This document shows, piece by piece, positions 1 to 8,753 of a stretch of DNA of 64,000 nucleotides. The stretch's first letter is position 1, and every line of letters begins with the position of its first letter. The stretch is from assembly GCA_040191315.1 (NCBI GenBank), contig JAWJLM010000006.1:1-64000 (forward strand). Reading direction: 5' to 3'. The notes beneath the pieces were generated by a model, which saw nothing but the letters and a program-made list of their open reading frames with translations, searched no databases and was not told where the DNA came from. Origin of the DNA: Bacillaceae bacterium S4-13-56. GTDB lineage: Bacteria; Bacillota; Bacilli; Bacillales; JAWJLM01. A program made the translations under genes and the position numbers.

Positions 1-95
1 CAAATTCGCCAAAGAACATATCAACCGCAACCTGTACGAAGGTTACGACTGGGATTGTTGATATAGACCTAGAACGTTTCTTCGACACGGTCAAT
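1..95 (+). pseudogene. Group II intron reverse transcriptase relic
   Basis: Frame 1 opens with QIRQRTYQPQPVRR, which matches the conserved stretch just before the catalytic RT blocks of group II intron-encoded proteins. From base 54, in another frame, IVDIDLERFFDTVN matches the RT motif around the first catalytic aspartate. About 30 or more intervening family residues are missing and one extra base shifts the frame near base 51, so this is a doubly damaged fragment. It runs off the left edge. After base 95 the sequence becomes an intergenic repeat instead of continuing the RT. No maturase or intron RNA domain is visible. Confidence 0.75.
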
Positions 96-190
96 TTTGC
101 CCTGAGTAATCGCAGGAAGGAAAGCTACATAGAGCTACTTCGCAGAAACAAGTGCTTTTCTTGTTTCATAGGGCGCTTGCACTTTTCTTA
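95..190 (+). repeat. Intergenic repeat family A, copy A1 (truncated)
   Basis: This stretch closely matches 23430-23510 and 47925-48022. Shared parts are the GAGTAATCGC box, GGAAAGCTAC, and the hairpin GAAACAAG-N7-CTTGTTTC, followed by a GCTTGC(A/G)-TTTTTCTTA end. The 5' half seen in the other copies (AGCTCCAGCGAAAAAGC) is missing, cut off exactly where the reverse transcriptase relic ends. Confidence 0.8.
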
Positions 191-398
191 TATAACTTTA
201 TTCACGGTGTTTGTCAAGTGAAAATAAGGCTTTCACCATTAGGTCTTGCACTCCATAGTACAATGGCTTCTATGAAAGAAAATACGCTTTCAAGAATTTC
301 TTTAACTATAAGCAGAGTTTTTTCTAATAATGGAGAACTCTTGATTGACAAGCCAAGGTTTCTGATTTTCGTTCTAGCATTCTAGAAAGGTTATGTTG
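191..398. other. No recognisable gene
   Basis: About 200 bases between repeat A1 and the promoter region of mltG. A 77-codon open frame covers part of it (152-385) but starts inside the repeat, has no convincing ribosome binding site and resembles no family I recognise. I see nothing else here. Confidence 0.5.
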
Positions 399-404
399 TA
401 TAAT
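399..404 (+). promoter_or_regulatory. Possible -10 element for mltG
   Basis: A perfect TATAAT lies 31 bases before the mltG start, but no good -35 hexamer sits 16-18 bases upstream. This is a weak promoter call. Confidence 0.3.
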
Positions 405-429
405 ATACCGGATGAGAGGAGGAAGTCGC

Positions 430-1560
430 ATGTCTTCGTCGAATCATGACGATTTTTATAAAAATAGTATCAAAAAACGCAGTGAAGAGACTAGAACTGT
501 AAGAAAGATAGTTTCTATCGTATTACTGGTCTTAACCATTTCTCTTGTTGTTGCAGGATATTCGGGTTATTCGTATGTGAAAAATGGGTTACAACCTGTT
601 GATCCCAACAGTAAAGAAACAAAAACGATTGAGATTCCAATAGGTTCATCCGTTTCTAAAATAGGTGATATTTTAGAGCAAGAAGGAATTATTAATAACA
701 GTAGATTATTTCAGTTGTATATTAAGTTTAATAATGAATCTAACTTTCAGGCTGGAGAGTATACATTTAGTCCTTCTATGTCCTTAGATCAGTTAATAGA
801 GTCACTTAAAACAGGAAAGATTATTCGTGAAGCTTTGTATAAAGTCACAATTCCTGAAGGAAAAACTGTAGATCAAATTGCAGAAATCATGGCAAATAAA
901 TCAAATTTTACGAAGGATGAGTTTCTCGAAAAAGTAAATGATGAAGAGTATATCCAACATCTTATAGAAACCTACCCTGATATATTAACAGAAGATATTC
1001 TACATCCTGATATTCGTGCACCGTTAGAGGGGTATCTATTTGCTTCGACATACGATTTTTATGAAGAAAATCCTTCTATTGAAACGGTTATAAAGAAAAT
1101 GCTCGATAAAACTCAGGTAGTCATTTCACCTTATTTAGGGAAGATGGAGGAAAGCGAATTTACGGTACACGAGTTAGTTACGATGGCCTCTCTAGTGGAA
1201 ATGGAGGCTAAGACTTTAGAGGATCGAATGTTAATTTCCAGTGTCTTTCAAAATCGTTTAAGTGAAGGTATGATGCTTCAGACAGATCCGACTGTTCTTT
1301 ATGCGTTAGGTGAACATAAAGACAGGGTGCTTTATGTGGATTTAGAGGTAGATTCACCTTATAATACCTATCAAAATTACGGTTTACCTATTGGGCCAAT
1401 AGCTAACTTTTCCGAAGATTCACTAATAGCATCCCTAGAGCCGGAACAAAGTAATTACTTCTACTTTGTAGCAGCTCCAGATGGCAAAATCCATTATGCA
1501 GAAACCTATGAGGAACATCAACGTTTAGTTAACCAATATTTGAGAAATAATGAATCTTAA
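430..1560 (+). CDS. mltG: Endolytic murein transglycosylase MltG
   Basis: Homologue of E. coli MltG (YceG) and B. subtilis YrrL. It cleaves nascent glycan strands at the membrane and is thought to help terminate peptidoglycan polymerisation. From the ATG at 430 the protein has 376 residues: a short charged cytoplasmic N-terminus, one membrane segment at about residues 28-50, an extracellular LysM-like region and a YceG domain. The segment ASLVEMEAKT carries the likely catalytic glutamate (about residue 257) and is followed by LQTDPTVLYALG, also typical of the family. An upstream in-frame ATG at 412 was rejected because it overlaps the ribosome binding site GAGAGGAGG, which sits correctly for 430. 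Confidence 0.94.
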   Translation: MSSSNHDDFYKNSIKKRSEETRTVRKIVSIVLLVLTISLVVAGYSGYSYVKNGLQPVDPNSKETKTIEIPIGSSVSKIGDILEQEGIINNSRLFQLYIKFNNESNFQAGEYTFSPSMSLDQLIESLKTGKIIREALYKVTIPEGKTVDQIAEIMANKSNFTKDEFLEKVNDEEYIQHLIETYPDILTEDILHPDIRAPLEGYLFASTYDFYEENPSIETVIKKMLDKTQVVISPYLGKMEESEFTVHELVTMASLVEMEAKTLEDRMLISSVFQNRLSEGMMLQTDPTVLYALGEHKDRVLYVDLEVDSPYNTYQNYGLPIGPIANFSEDSLIASLEPEQSNYFYFVAAPDGKIHYAETYEEHQRLVNQYLRNNES

Positions 1561-1592
1561 GAATGCGGGTAAAAACACTCGCATTCTTTCCT
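1559..1592 (+). terminator. Terminator after mltG
   Basis: AAGAATGCG and CGCATTCTT form a 9-bp stem around a 12-base loop, followed by TTCCTTTT. It overlaps the mltG stop codon. Confidence 0.8.
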
Positions 1593-1650
1593 TTTGCTAT
1601 GATAAAATACTATGGTTGTATTTTTTAATGGATAGGAAAGGGTGGGTGGC

Positions 1651-2286
1651 ATGGAGGAGACCTTGGAAAATTATTTGTTGAAATTTGTACCTGAAAAAAG
1701 TCTCTTAATTCAAGAGATGGAAAAGTATGCACATGACTATTCCATTCCTATCATGGAACCCCTTGGATTGGAATTCATACTTCAATTACTTCGTATGAAG
1801 AATCCTAAAAAAATTCTGGAAATCGGGACTGCCATTGGTTATTCTGCAATTCGTATGGCACAAGCTTGTCCTACTGCCTTTATCACAACCATAGAAAGAG
1901 ACCAGGTTCGCTATGAGGAAGCTCTTAAAAACATTAAAAAGGCTGGGCTAGAAGAGCGAATTGAGGTAGTATTTGGAGATGCTTTTGATCAAGAGGAAAT
2001 CGTGAGTAATAGTGAGCTTTATGATGTATTGTTTATAGATGCTGCCAAAGGACAATATCAACGGTTTTTTGAAACCTTTTCTAAATATGTACAAGAAAAT
2101 GGTATGATTCTTACGGATAACGTCCTTTTTCATGGATATGTCTTAGATGAAACAGACGTTTCAAATAGGAAAGCCAAAATCGGAAAAAAGATAAACCGGT
2201 ATAATGAATGGTTAACTAATCTTTCCGATTATCAATCTGTTATTGTTCCGTTAGGGGATGGAGTTTCAATAACGATAAAGAGGTGA
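1651..2286 (+). CDS. trmR: tRNA 5-hydroxyuridine methyltransferase TrmR
   Basis: B. subtilis YrrM family, O-methyltransferase family 3 fold. YrrM/TrmR uses SAM to methylate 5-hydroxyuridine at tRNA position 34, giving 5-methoxyuridine. The SAM-binding motif ILEIGTAIGYSA lies near residues 55-66 and the metal/catalytic segment FIDAAKG near 127-133. Full family length at 211 residues. Start chosen at ATG 1651 behind GGAAAGGGTGG; a GTG at 1642 in the same frame is possible. The next two genes make the hydroxyuridine substrate, so the operon covers the whole modification. Its end overlaps the leader of the next gene. Confidence 0.9.
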   Translation: MEETLENYLLKFVPEKSLLIQEMEKYAHDYSIPIMEPLGLEFILQLLRMKNPKKILEIGTAIGYSAIRMAQACPTAFITTIERDQVRYEEALKNIKKAGLEERIEVVFGDAFDQEEIVSNSELYDVLFIDAAKGQYQRFFETFSKYVQENGMILTDNVLFHGYVLDETDVSNRKAKIGKKINRYNEWLTNLSDYQSVIVPLGDGVSITIKR

Positions 2287-2291
2287 ATAGG

Positions 2292-3221
2292 ATGAATAAA
2301 CCGGAGCTTTTAGTAACTCCAAAAAATGTACAGGATATCGTCGATTTAGTAAGTGCAGGTGCAGATGCTTTTTTAGTGGGTGAAGAACATTTTGGATTAC
2401 GTCTTCCAGGAGAATTTACAAGAGAAAAAATAGTTGAAGCAATTCAGTTGGTTCATTCATATAAGAAAAAATTATATGTGGCAGTAAATGCTATTTTTCA
2501 TAATGATCGAGTAGGAGATTTAGAAGACTATCTTCCTTTTCTGGAAAAGACAGGTGTTGATGGGGTTGTATTCGGGGACCCTGCTGTTATTATGATTGCA
2601 AAAGCAAAGGCTCCTTCTCTCAAATTACATTGGAGTACAGAAACAACAGGAACCAATTGGTACACATGTAATTATTGGGGAAGAAAAGGAGCAAAACGAG
2701 CTGTATTAGCAAGAGAAATTAATTTAGATTCCGTTATTGAAATTAAAGAAAATGCAGAAGTTGAAATCGAAGTACAAATTCATGGAATGAGTTGCATGTT
2801 TCAATCGAAAAGAATGCTTATCGGAAACTATTATCGCTATCAAGAAAAAAATATGAAAATAGAGAGACAAGGTATGGATGAATCCTTGTATCTTTATGAT
2901 GAGGAAAGGGATAACCGTTACCCTATATTTGAAGATGAAAATGGGACTCATATTATGAGTCCGAATGATATTTGTATGATTGATGAATTAGAAGAATTTT
3001 TTGAAGCGGGTATTGATTCTTTGAAAATTGATGGTGTTTTGAAGTCATCGGAATATATTTTGAATGTCACTTCTCTTTATAGAAAAGCGATAGATCTTTA
3101 TTATGAAAACCCATCTTTATATGAAGAACAAAAACAGGATCTTTATGATCAAATAGAAAAGCTTCAGCCAAAAAACAGATCACTTGATACCGGATTTTAT
3201 TTTAAAGAAACCGTATATTAA
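2292..3221 (+). CDS. trhP1: tRNA hydroxylation protein TrhP1 (peptidase U32 family)
   Basis: B. subtilis YrrN homologue, 309 residues. The U32 family was first described as collagenase-like, but YrrN/YrrO and E. coli TrhP act in prephenate-dependent hydroxylation of tRNA uridine 34. The family signature is seen as IHGMSCMFQSKR (about residues 162-173), with one cysteine where TrhP2 has a cysteine cluster. Start taken at ATG 2292, six bases after AAAGAGGTG. An in-frame GTG at 2283 lies inside that ribosome binding site. It may work as a partner of TrhP2; that split of roles is inference from the cysteines. Confidence 0.9.
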   Translation: MNKPELLVTPKNVQDIVDLVSAGADAFLVGEEHFGLRLPGEFTREKIVEAIQLVHSYKKKLYVAVNAIFHNDRVGDLEDYLPFLEKTGVDGVVFGDPAVIMIAKAKAPSLKLHWSTETTGTNWYTCNYWGRKGAKRAVLAREINLDSVIEIKENAEVEIEVQIHGMSCMFQSKRMLIGNYYRYQEKNMKIERQGMDESLYLYDEERDNRYPIFEDENGTHIMSPNDICMIDELEEFFEAGIDSLKIDGVLKSSEYILNVTSLYRKAIDLYYENPSLYEEQKQDLYDQIEKLQPKNRSLDTGFYFKETVY

Positions 3222-3235
3222 AAGGAGGAAATAAC

Positions 3236-4501
3236 ATGGCTATTGGAGAGATCTCAAAAGTGATAGATGGAAAACGTGTCATTGTAAAAAAACCAGAATT
3301 ACTGGCGCCTGCCGGTAATTTAGAAAAGTTGAAAATAGCCGTGCGCTATGGTGCAGATGCCGTTTTTATTGGGGGTCAAGAATTTGGTCTTCGTTCTAAT
3401 GCAGATAATTTTTCATTGGAAGAAATGGCGGAAGGCGTTGAATTCGCAAAACAATATAATGCCAGAATTTATGTGACTACCAATATTTTTGCCCATAATG
3501 AAAATATGGATGGGTTAGAGGAATATTTGCAAGGAATTGAAAACGCAAGAGTTCATGGAATCATTGTTGCTGATCCTTTAATTATAGAAACATGTAAACG
3601 TGTCGCACCAAAACTAGAGGTGCATTTAAGTACACAACAATCCTTATCCAACTTTAAGGCTGTAGAATTTTGGAAGGAAGAAGGGTTAGAGAGGGTCGTT
3701 TTAGCGAGAGAAACTAGCCATGAAGAAATTAAGGAAATGAAAGAAAAGGTGGATATAGAAATTGAAACCTTTATTCATGGTGCTATGTGTATTTCTTATT
3801 CTGGCCGCTGTGTTTTAAGTAATCATATGACTGCTCGAGATTCTAACCGTGGTGGTTGTTGCCAGTCCTGTCGTTGGGATTATGGGTTAATGAAGAAAAA
3901 CGAGGGTGAAAATGATTTAGCCCTATTTTCAGAGGAAGATGCACCTTTTGCCATGAGCCCAAAGGATTTAAATCTTTTACTTTCCATCCCAAAGATGATT
4001 GATATTGGTATCGATAGCTTAAAGATTGAAGGAAGAATGAAATCTATCCACTATGTGGCAACTGTAGTAAGTGTTTACCGTAAGGTCATTGATGCTTATT
4101 GTGCTGACCCAGATCATTTCGAAATCAAAAAAGAGTGGATTGAAGAACTTGATAAATGTGCAAACCGCGATACGGCTTCGGCCTTTTATGAGGGAACACC
4201 AAGTCACAAAGAGCAAATGTATGGGAATCATAGTAAAAAGACATCCTATGATTTTGCAGGACTCGTTTTAGATTTCGATATTGAAAATAATATGGCAATG
4301 ATTCAACAAAGGAACCATTTCAAGCCTGGTGATAAGATTGAATTTTTTGGCCCAGAACTTTCTGGTTTTTCCCAAACCGTAGGTACCATTTGGGATGAAG
4401 ACGGAAATGAACTTGATGCCGCTAGACACCCGCTCCAAATTGTAAAAATTAAAGTTGATCAACCTGTTTTTCCTTATAACATGATGCGAAAGGAGCATTA
4501 A
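3236..4501 (+). CDS. trhP2: tRNA hydroxylation protein TrhP2 (peptidase U32 family)
   Basis: B. subtilis YrrO homologue, 421 residues. It begins with a U32 TIM-barrel-type region ([14 protein letters not shown] near residue 19). The signature [14 protein letters not shown] starts near residue 179 and is followed by [11 protein letters not shown], giving five clustered cysteines that could bind an iron-sulfur cluster. The C-terminal part (after about residue 340) is the small beta-barrel usual in the longer family members. AAAGGAGG precedes the ATG. It follows trhP1 after 14 bases and precedes udk by 2, so these genes are cotranscribed. Confidence 0.92.
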   Translation: MAIGEISKVIDGKRVIVKKPELLAPAGNLEKLKIAVRYGADAVFIGGQEFGLRSNADNFSLEEMAEGVEFAKQYNARIYVTTNIFAHNENMDGLEEYLQGIENARVHGIIVADPLIIETCKRVAPKLEVHLSTQQSLSNFKAVEFWKEEGLERVVLARETSHEEIKEMKEKVDIEIETFIHGAMCISYSGRCVLSNHMTARDSNRGGCCQSCRWDYGLMKKNEGENDLALFSEEDAPFAMSPKDLNLLLSIPKMIDIGIDSLKIEGRMKSIHYVATVVSVYRKVIDAYCADPDHFEIKKEWIEELDKCANRDTASAFYEGTPSHKEQMYGNHSKKTSYDFAGLVLDFDIENNMAMIQQRNHFKPGDKIEFFGPELSGFSQTVGTIWDEDGNELDAARHPLQIVKIKVDQPVFPYNMMRKEH

Positions 4502-4503
4502 TC

Positions 4504-5145
4504 ATGCCAGAAAGACCTGTTGTGATTGGAGTTGCAGGTGGGACGGGATCGGGAAAGACCTCTGTGACACGTTCTATTTGTCAACGATTTTCTGATAAGA
4601 CTATTTTAATGCTTGAACAAGACTATTATTATAAAGACCAAGCCCACTTGCCTTTCGAGGAGCGGTTAAAAACCAATTATGATCATCCTTTAGCTTTTGA
4701 TAACGATCTTTTAATTAATCATATTGAAGCATTGCTTCAACATGAAAAAATTAAAAAGCCTGTATACGATTATAAGCTGCACACACGCTCCAATGAGATA
4801 ATAGAGGTAGAACCAAAGGAAGTTATTATTCTTGAAGGTATCCTTGTCCTTGAGGATGAAAGGCTACGTAATCTGATGGACATTAAGGTATTTGTTGATA
4901 CGGATGCAGATATAAGAATTATTAGAAGAATGTTAAGGGACATTAAGGATCGCGGCCGCACCATTGATTCGGTAATAGAACAATATGTTAACGTTGTTCG
5001 CCCTATGCACTTGCAATTTGTAGAACCAACAAAAAGATACGCCGATATTATTATTCCTGAGGGTGGACAAAATCACGTAGCCATTGACTTGATGGCAACA
5101 AAGATCCAGACTATTCTTAATGAAAAGATGGTAAACTACAGTTAA
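4504..5145 (+). CDS. udk: Uridine kinase
   Basis: Phosphorylates uridine and cytidine to UMP and CMP in pyrimidine salvage, in the cytoplasm. The P-loop [13 protein letters not shown] lies at residues 9-21, EQDYYYKD follows near 38, and [13 protein letters not shown] with [16 protein letters not shown] is typical of the C-terminal half. Length 213 is normal. It starts two bases after trhP2 with AAAGGAGCATTAATC before the ATG. The pairing with tRNA-uridine modification genes is conserved gene order in Bacillus and does not itself prove a functional link. Confidence 0.96.
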   Translation: MPERPVVIGVAGGTGSGKTSVTRSICQRFSDKTILMLEQDYYYKDQAHLPFEERLKTNYDHPLAFDNDLLINHIEALLQHEKIKKPVYDYKLHTRSNEIIEVEPKEVIILEGILVLEDERLRNLMDIKVFVDTDADIRIIRRMLRDIKDRGRTIDSVIEQYVNVVRPMHLQFVEPTKRYADIIIPEGGQNHVAIDLMATKIQTILNEKMVNYS

Positions 5146-5203
5146 ATTGTGAATATGATGTATGAAAATCTAAAACAATGTCATGATAAATGAGAAGAAA
5201 AGT

Positions 5204-5233
5204 ATTGAAAAAAAAGAAAAAATCTGCCATAGT
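5204..5233 (+). promoter_or_regulatory. Possible SigA-type promoter upstream of greA
   Basis: TTGAAA is followed 17-19 bases later by CATAGTAT. The spacing is slightly ambiguous. Lying 130-160 bases before greA, it would give a leader that contains the hairpin at 5289-5318. Confidence 0.35.
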
Positions 5234-5288
5234 ATGTGGTATGTGGTAGGTTCTAGAAATAAAACAATCCTTGAATGTTTATGATTCT

Positions 5289-5319
5289 GAGCGCACATCC
5301 CCATGTGATGCTCATTTTT
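5289..5319 (+). terminator. Terminator-like hairpin in the greA leader
   Basis: GAGC-N2-ACAT-CCCC-ATGT-N3-GCTC followed by ATTTTTAT. The stem is interrupted, so this could be the udk operon terminator or a weak attenuator ahead of greA. Confidence 0.35.
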
Positions 5320-5363
5320 ATATAGTGATGTTGAACACAGGGATTCAAAGGAGTGTAAAATGA

Positions 5364-5840
5364 ATGGCAGAAGAGAAAAGCTATTATATGACACAAGATG
5401 GAAAAGAGAAATTAGAAAAAGAATTACATCATTTAAAAACTGAAAAAAGACAAGAAATTGTTGAAAGAATTAAGGTTGCTCGTGGGTTTGGTGATTTATC
5501 AGAGAACTCCGAGTATGATGCGGCGAAGGATGAGCAAGCATTTGTGGAATCTAGAATTGCTGCTCTTGAAAAAATGATACGTAATGCAGTCATTATTGAA
5601 AATGATAATGATAACCCTAATATGGTTTCTTTAGGTAAATCTGTAACATTTGTTGAATTACCTGAAGGTGATGAAGAAACTTATCAAATTGTTGGTAGTG
5701 CAGAAGCAGATCCATTTGAAGGTAAAATTTCAAATGATTCTCCAATGGCAAAAAGTCTTTTGGGGCATGAAGTTGGAGAGAAAGTCACTGTGGTAACTCC
5801 AGGTGGAGAGATTAATGTAAAAATTGTTAAAGCAGAATAG
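5364..5840 (+). CDS. greA: Transcription elongation factor GreA
   Basis: 158 residues, full length. GreA enters the secondary channel of RNA polymerase and stimulates cleavage of backtracked RNA. The N-terminal coiled coil covers about residues 1-75, with the acidic tip in [16 protein letters not shown] (about 40-55). The C-terminal FKBP-like domain ends in [19 protein letters not shown] sits ten bases before the ATG. A perfect terminator follows, so it is transcribed alone or as the last gene of the udk operon. Confidence 0.96.
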   Translation: MAEEKSYYMTQDGKEKLEKELHHLKTEKRQEIVERIKVARGFGDLSENSEYDAAKDEQAFVESRIAALEKMIRNAVIIENDNDNPNMVSLGKSVTFVELPEGDEETYQIVGSAEADPFEGKISNDSPMAKSLLGHEVGEKVTVVTPGGEINVKIVKAE

Positions 5841-5852
5841 GAAGCGTTTACT

Positions 5853-5899
5853 AAAAATCCCCCTCAAAATCTAAGTTGAACTTGAGGGGGATTTTTCTG
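5853..5899 (+). terminator. Terminator after greA
   Basis: A 15-bp perfect stem (AAAAATCCCCCTCAA with TTGAGGGGGATTTTT) separated by 14 bases, ending in a T-run. Confidence 0.92.
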
Positions 5900-5939
5900 T
5901 TGGGAAGAAATACATGAGAATCGTCATTTTTAACAAAAA

Positions 5940-6660
5940 TTAGCGAGAATTCTCCTTCAAAATCTTTGATTTAGTGGGAGATGAATCGCTTTTTCTTTTG
6001 TGCTTATAAGAACCTACGTTCGACTAAATGATAGATAAATGGTATGATAAGGAGGTGCGACACATACCATTAAACAGATGGATTAACATTTGTCGTATGC
6101 AGTATAAATTTGCTCTCCTAGATAAACAACGCATCTACAAACAAGAAAAACGTTCATATGTAGATTTGATATGCAACATCAACAAACAATAGATAAGAAA
6201 GTTATTCCTATGTTGAAAGAAGTACCTTCTCAACCTTTACAAGAAGTTTTCTTTCGCTTAGAAAAAGCGTAGGAAAAATTCTCCCGTAAAGAAGCGAAAT
6301 ATCCTAAACTCAAAAAGTATACCAGTGTAGAATGTTCTGATTGTGGTCATCATGTAAAGAAATCCCTATCCGTGCGTACTCCTGTATGTATGAAGTGTGG
6401 GTTAATTATGGATAGAGATGAAAATGCAGCTCGAAATATTTTACATTGTGCAAAGGACGAACTATATCCTTCTGCATCCTAAGTATACAAACACTGTAGG
6501 TCGAGGTCCCGCCCGAACAGTATAATCTATGCCTGTGGAGATTATATAAGTTCTCCCTCGGATGAGGGGGGCATCGGTCTAAGAAACAGGAAATGTCTCT
6601 TATAAGGGATGCTCCATCAAAATCTATTGATTTAGTTGGAGAGGTTCACGGTTTGAATGT
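5940..6660 (+). mobile_element. Decayed IS200/IS605-type element (tnpB only)
   Basis: A broken tnpB (6061-6482) is flanked by two similar imperfect hairpins. Left: CTCC-TTCAAAATC-TTTGATTTAGTG-GGAG at about 5952-5981. Right: CTCC-ATCAAAATC-TATTGATTTAGTT-GGAG at about 6611-6641. Subterminal hairpins at both ends are the recognition sites of this single-strand transposon group. There is no tnpA. Exact ends cannot be set from sequence alone. Confidence 0.7.
6061..6482 (+). pseudogene. TnpB pseudogene (IS200/IS605 accessory protein)
   Basis: Two fragments in different frames. The first (6061-6192) reads NRWINICRMQYKFALLDKQR, like the N-terminal region of TnpB, then stops. The second (6171-6482) has a TAG at 6270 and then continues as CSDCGHHVKKSL...CMKCG...MDRDENAARNIL, which is the C-terminal four-cysteine zinc finger plus the last RuvC aspartate motif of TnpB. 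A full TnpB has about 370-400 residues, so most of the RuvC nuclease core is deleted. It cannot encode an active RNA-guided nuclease. Confidence 0.85.
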
Positions 6661-6697
6661 TTTAGTTATTGGAGACACTTGAGTTGAGGTGGTGAGT

Positions 6698-8410
6698 GTG
6701 AAGAATAGAGTGATTATTTTTGTGTGTTTCCTTGTGATTACTTGGGTAGGCCTAATATGGAGACTAGGAGATATTCAAATTTTTTCTACAGATTCATTTG
6801 GACCTGAAAACATAAACCTATTAGAGAAAAGTGTCCAACAACGAACACAAGTGATTCATCTTGGTGAGGGACGCGGTTCTTTTTATGATAGAAATATGCT
6901 GCCTCTAACAGAGGTGCCTAAAAAGGATATCGTTGTTTTTCCTTTTATAAAGGAAATTCCTGAAGTTGTTCAGATTTTGGAAAATAGGTTTCAAAAAGAC
7001 TTTTCAAACCTAGCAGAATTAGAACAGCCTATTCAGTTATCAGAGCTGATAGGTCACAATATATCCATGGAAAACTATACATTTTTTGTAGAAAATCAAA
7101 CCCCAGGGCTGGTTCCCATTGATAACTCAACCAATTATAAACCATTACTAGCTGAGCATTTGCTGGGTATAGTTGGTGAAAATGCGGAAGTAGAATCTCA
7201 AAGATACGGGAATACAACCTATAATCAAATTGGAGTGACAGGCTTTCAGGCCACCTTTGACTCCTTTCTAGTCAATCAAAACTCTGAAAAGCTGCTTTTG
7301 CATGTGGATGCTAAAAAACAACCATTGTTTGGACTCTCTTATTTTTATAAGGGAGATTCTTCTTCCTTTTATCCTGTGAAAATTAAAACCACGATTGATT
7401 CCACTATTCAACATTTGTTAGAAAAGAGTGTAGAGGATAACAAATTAGGGAAAGGTGGAGCTGTTCTTATAGACATAGAAAATAGGGACTTAGTGGCTAT
7501 GGTTAGCAAACCATCAATCAATATTGATGATCCTTTTTCAGAAGGGTCTATCATTAATCATAATCTAAGGGCATATGCTCCTGGATCTGTATTTAAAACT
7601 GTAGTCGCAGCAGCTGCAATAGAAGGTGGAGAAGTCGACTTAAATCACACTTATAATTGTAATCTTGATTTATATGGAGAAAATGAAGCAAACCGAAAAT
7701 TAGGAGCTCTATCCTTTGAAGAAAGTTTTGCTCAGAGTTGCAATCGAACTTTCGCACAAATTGGGGAAGAACTACAAAGAAATGATCCCAATGCTATTGA
7801 GAGCATGAGCCAAAAAATAGGACTTACTGGGCCTGTTGGATGGACTGGGGATATCTTTCATTATGAAGACTTTAGACAGTTCTCTGAGGAGGAAAAAGGG
7901 CATATATGGGGAGATTGGTATGATCGTCAATCCGCTAAAGCCATCAATCAAACCGCAATTGGGCAAAAAAATGTAAAAATAACTCCAATATCTATTGCCA
8001 ACATGATGGCCACAATAGCCAACAGGGGTGTTTTTCAGCAGGTGAGGGGGGTAGAACGTATTCTTTATCAAAATGGAGCTACTATGGTTTCCTTTAATGA
8101 ACAGCAGGGACAAAGGCAAGCTTTACAACCAAAGACGGCAGAAAGATTGGCAGATTTATTGAAGAAAGTGGTTGATTCTGGTACAGGGCAGTCCTTAAAA
8201 GGACTAAACGTTGCGGGAAAGTCAGGGACAGCAGAAACAGGAAGAGAAGGCAAAGAACATCATTGGTTCGCAGGATTCTTTCCATATGATCAACCTAAGT
8301 ATACTTTAGTAGTATATGAACTAGATGTGGAAAACGGAAGTTACTTAACGTATCCGATATTTCGAGAAATTGTGGAGGGAGTTTACGAAGAGGAAGCCTC
8401 TAAGGATTGA
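6698..8410 (+). CDS. pbpI: Class B penicillin-binding protein PbpI (PBP4b)
   Basis: B. subtilis YrrR homologue, a transpeptidase that crosslinks peptidoglycan; the B. subtilis gene is forespore-expressed. One N-terminal membrane segment (about residues 5-23), a dimerisation/pedestal region, then the transpeptidase domain with all three motifs: SVFK (Ser near 297), SCN (near 347) and KSGT (near 508). Length 570 is normal. Start chosen at GTG 6698 after GAGGTGG; the in-frame GTG at 6689 overlaps that site. Its end overlaps a small convergent gene by 11 bases. Confidence 0.92.
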   Translation: MKNRVIIFVCFLVITWVGLIWRLGDIQIFSTDSFGPENINLLEKSVQQRTQVIHLGEGRGSFYDRNMLPLTEVPKKDIVVFPFIKEIPEVVQILENRFQKDFSNLAELEQPIQLSELIGHNISMENYTFFVENQTPGLVPIDNSTNYKPLLAEHLLGIVGENAEVESQRYGNTTYNQIGVTGFQATFDSFLVNQNSEKLLLHVDAKKQPLFGLSYFYKGDSSSFYPVKIKTTIDSTIQHLLEKSVEDNKLGKGGAVLIDIENRDLVAMVSKPSINIDDPFSEGSIINHNLRAYAPGSVFKTVVAAAAIEGGEVDLNHTYNCNLDLYGENEANRKLGALSFEESFAQSCNRTFAQIGEELQRNDPNAIESMSQKIGLTGPVGWTGDIFHYEDFRQFSEEEKGHIWGDWYDRQSAKAINQTAIGQKNVKITPISIANMMATIANRGVFQQVRGVERILYQNGATMVSFNEQQGQRQALQPKTAERLADLLKKVVDSGTGQSLKGLNVAGKSGTAETGREGKEHHWFAGFFPYDQPKYTLVVYELDVENGSYLTYPIFREIVEGVYEEEASKD

Positions 8411-8651
8411 ACATAGAGGCTTCATTATCCTCAATATGATATTGATAATAGTTCATGAGATACTCTTCGATAAATGCATCTTTTTTTGTGGAGATAATAA
8501 ATTCAAACATAATTTGTTCTTCAATATTTTGAATATGTATCATGGTTCCATTGGTAAACTGGATCATTAAAAGTTCTTTTTCTTTATCATATCCAAACTT
8601 TTTGAATGACTGAATATTCCATTCTGGATTTTCAAAACTTGTCCAAATCAT
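8400..8651 (-). CDS. Small KTSC-like domain protein
   Basis: 83 residues from an ATG at 8651 preceded by GGGTGG; the open frame extends upstream to 8753 without a better site. The core (FKKFGYDKEKELLMIQF, then an NG turn, then a helix ending FIEEYL) resembles the KTSC fold: a GYD motif, beta hairpin and short helix. Such proteins are often next to or fused to nucleic-acid enzymes, but no function can be assigned. It lies tail-to-tail with pbpI, overlapping its last 11 bases. I am fairly sure it is a real gene and moderately sure of the family. Confidence 0.65.
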   Translation of the reverse strand: MIWTSFENPEWNIQSFKKFGYDKEKELLMIQFTNGTMIHIQNIEEQIMFEFIISTKKDAFIEEYLMNYYQYHIEDNEASMFNP

Positions 8652-8753
8652 TCGACCACCCCAAATTAAAGAATCTATTAACACTATATTACACGTTCGT
8701 TTGAGATATTCCTCCCCTCTGTCAAAAATAGAACAAATTCGACAAAAAAACAT

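Noticed and set aside
152-385. 77-codon open frame at the left edge
   Set aside because: It starts inside the hairpin of repeat A1, has no ribosome binding site and matches no family I know. Probably a chance frame in repeat-derived DNA.
7772-8119. 115-codon minus-strand frame inside pbpI
   Set aside because: It lies fully within the transpeptidase coding region, has no ribosome binding site and reads as low-complexity reverse translation of pbpI.
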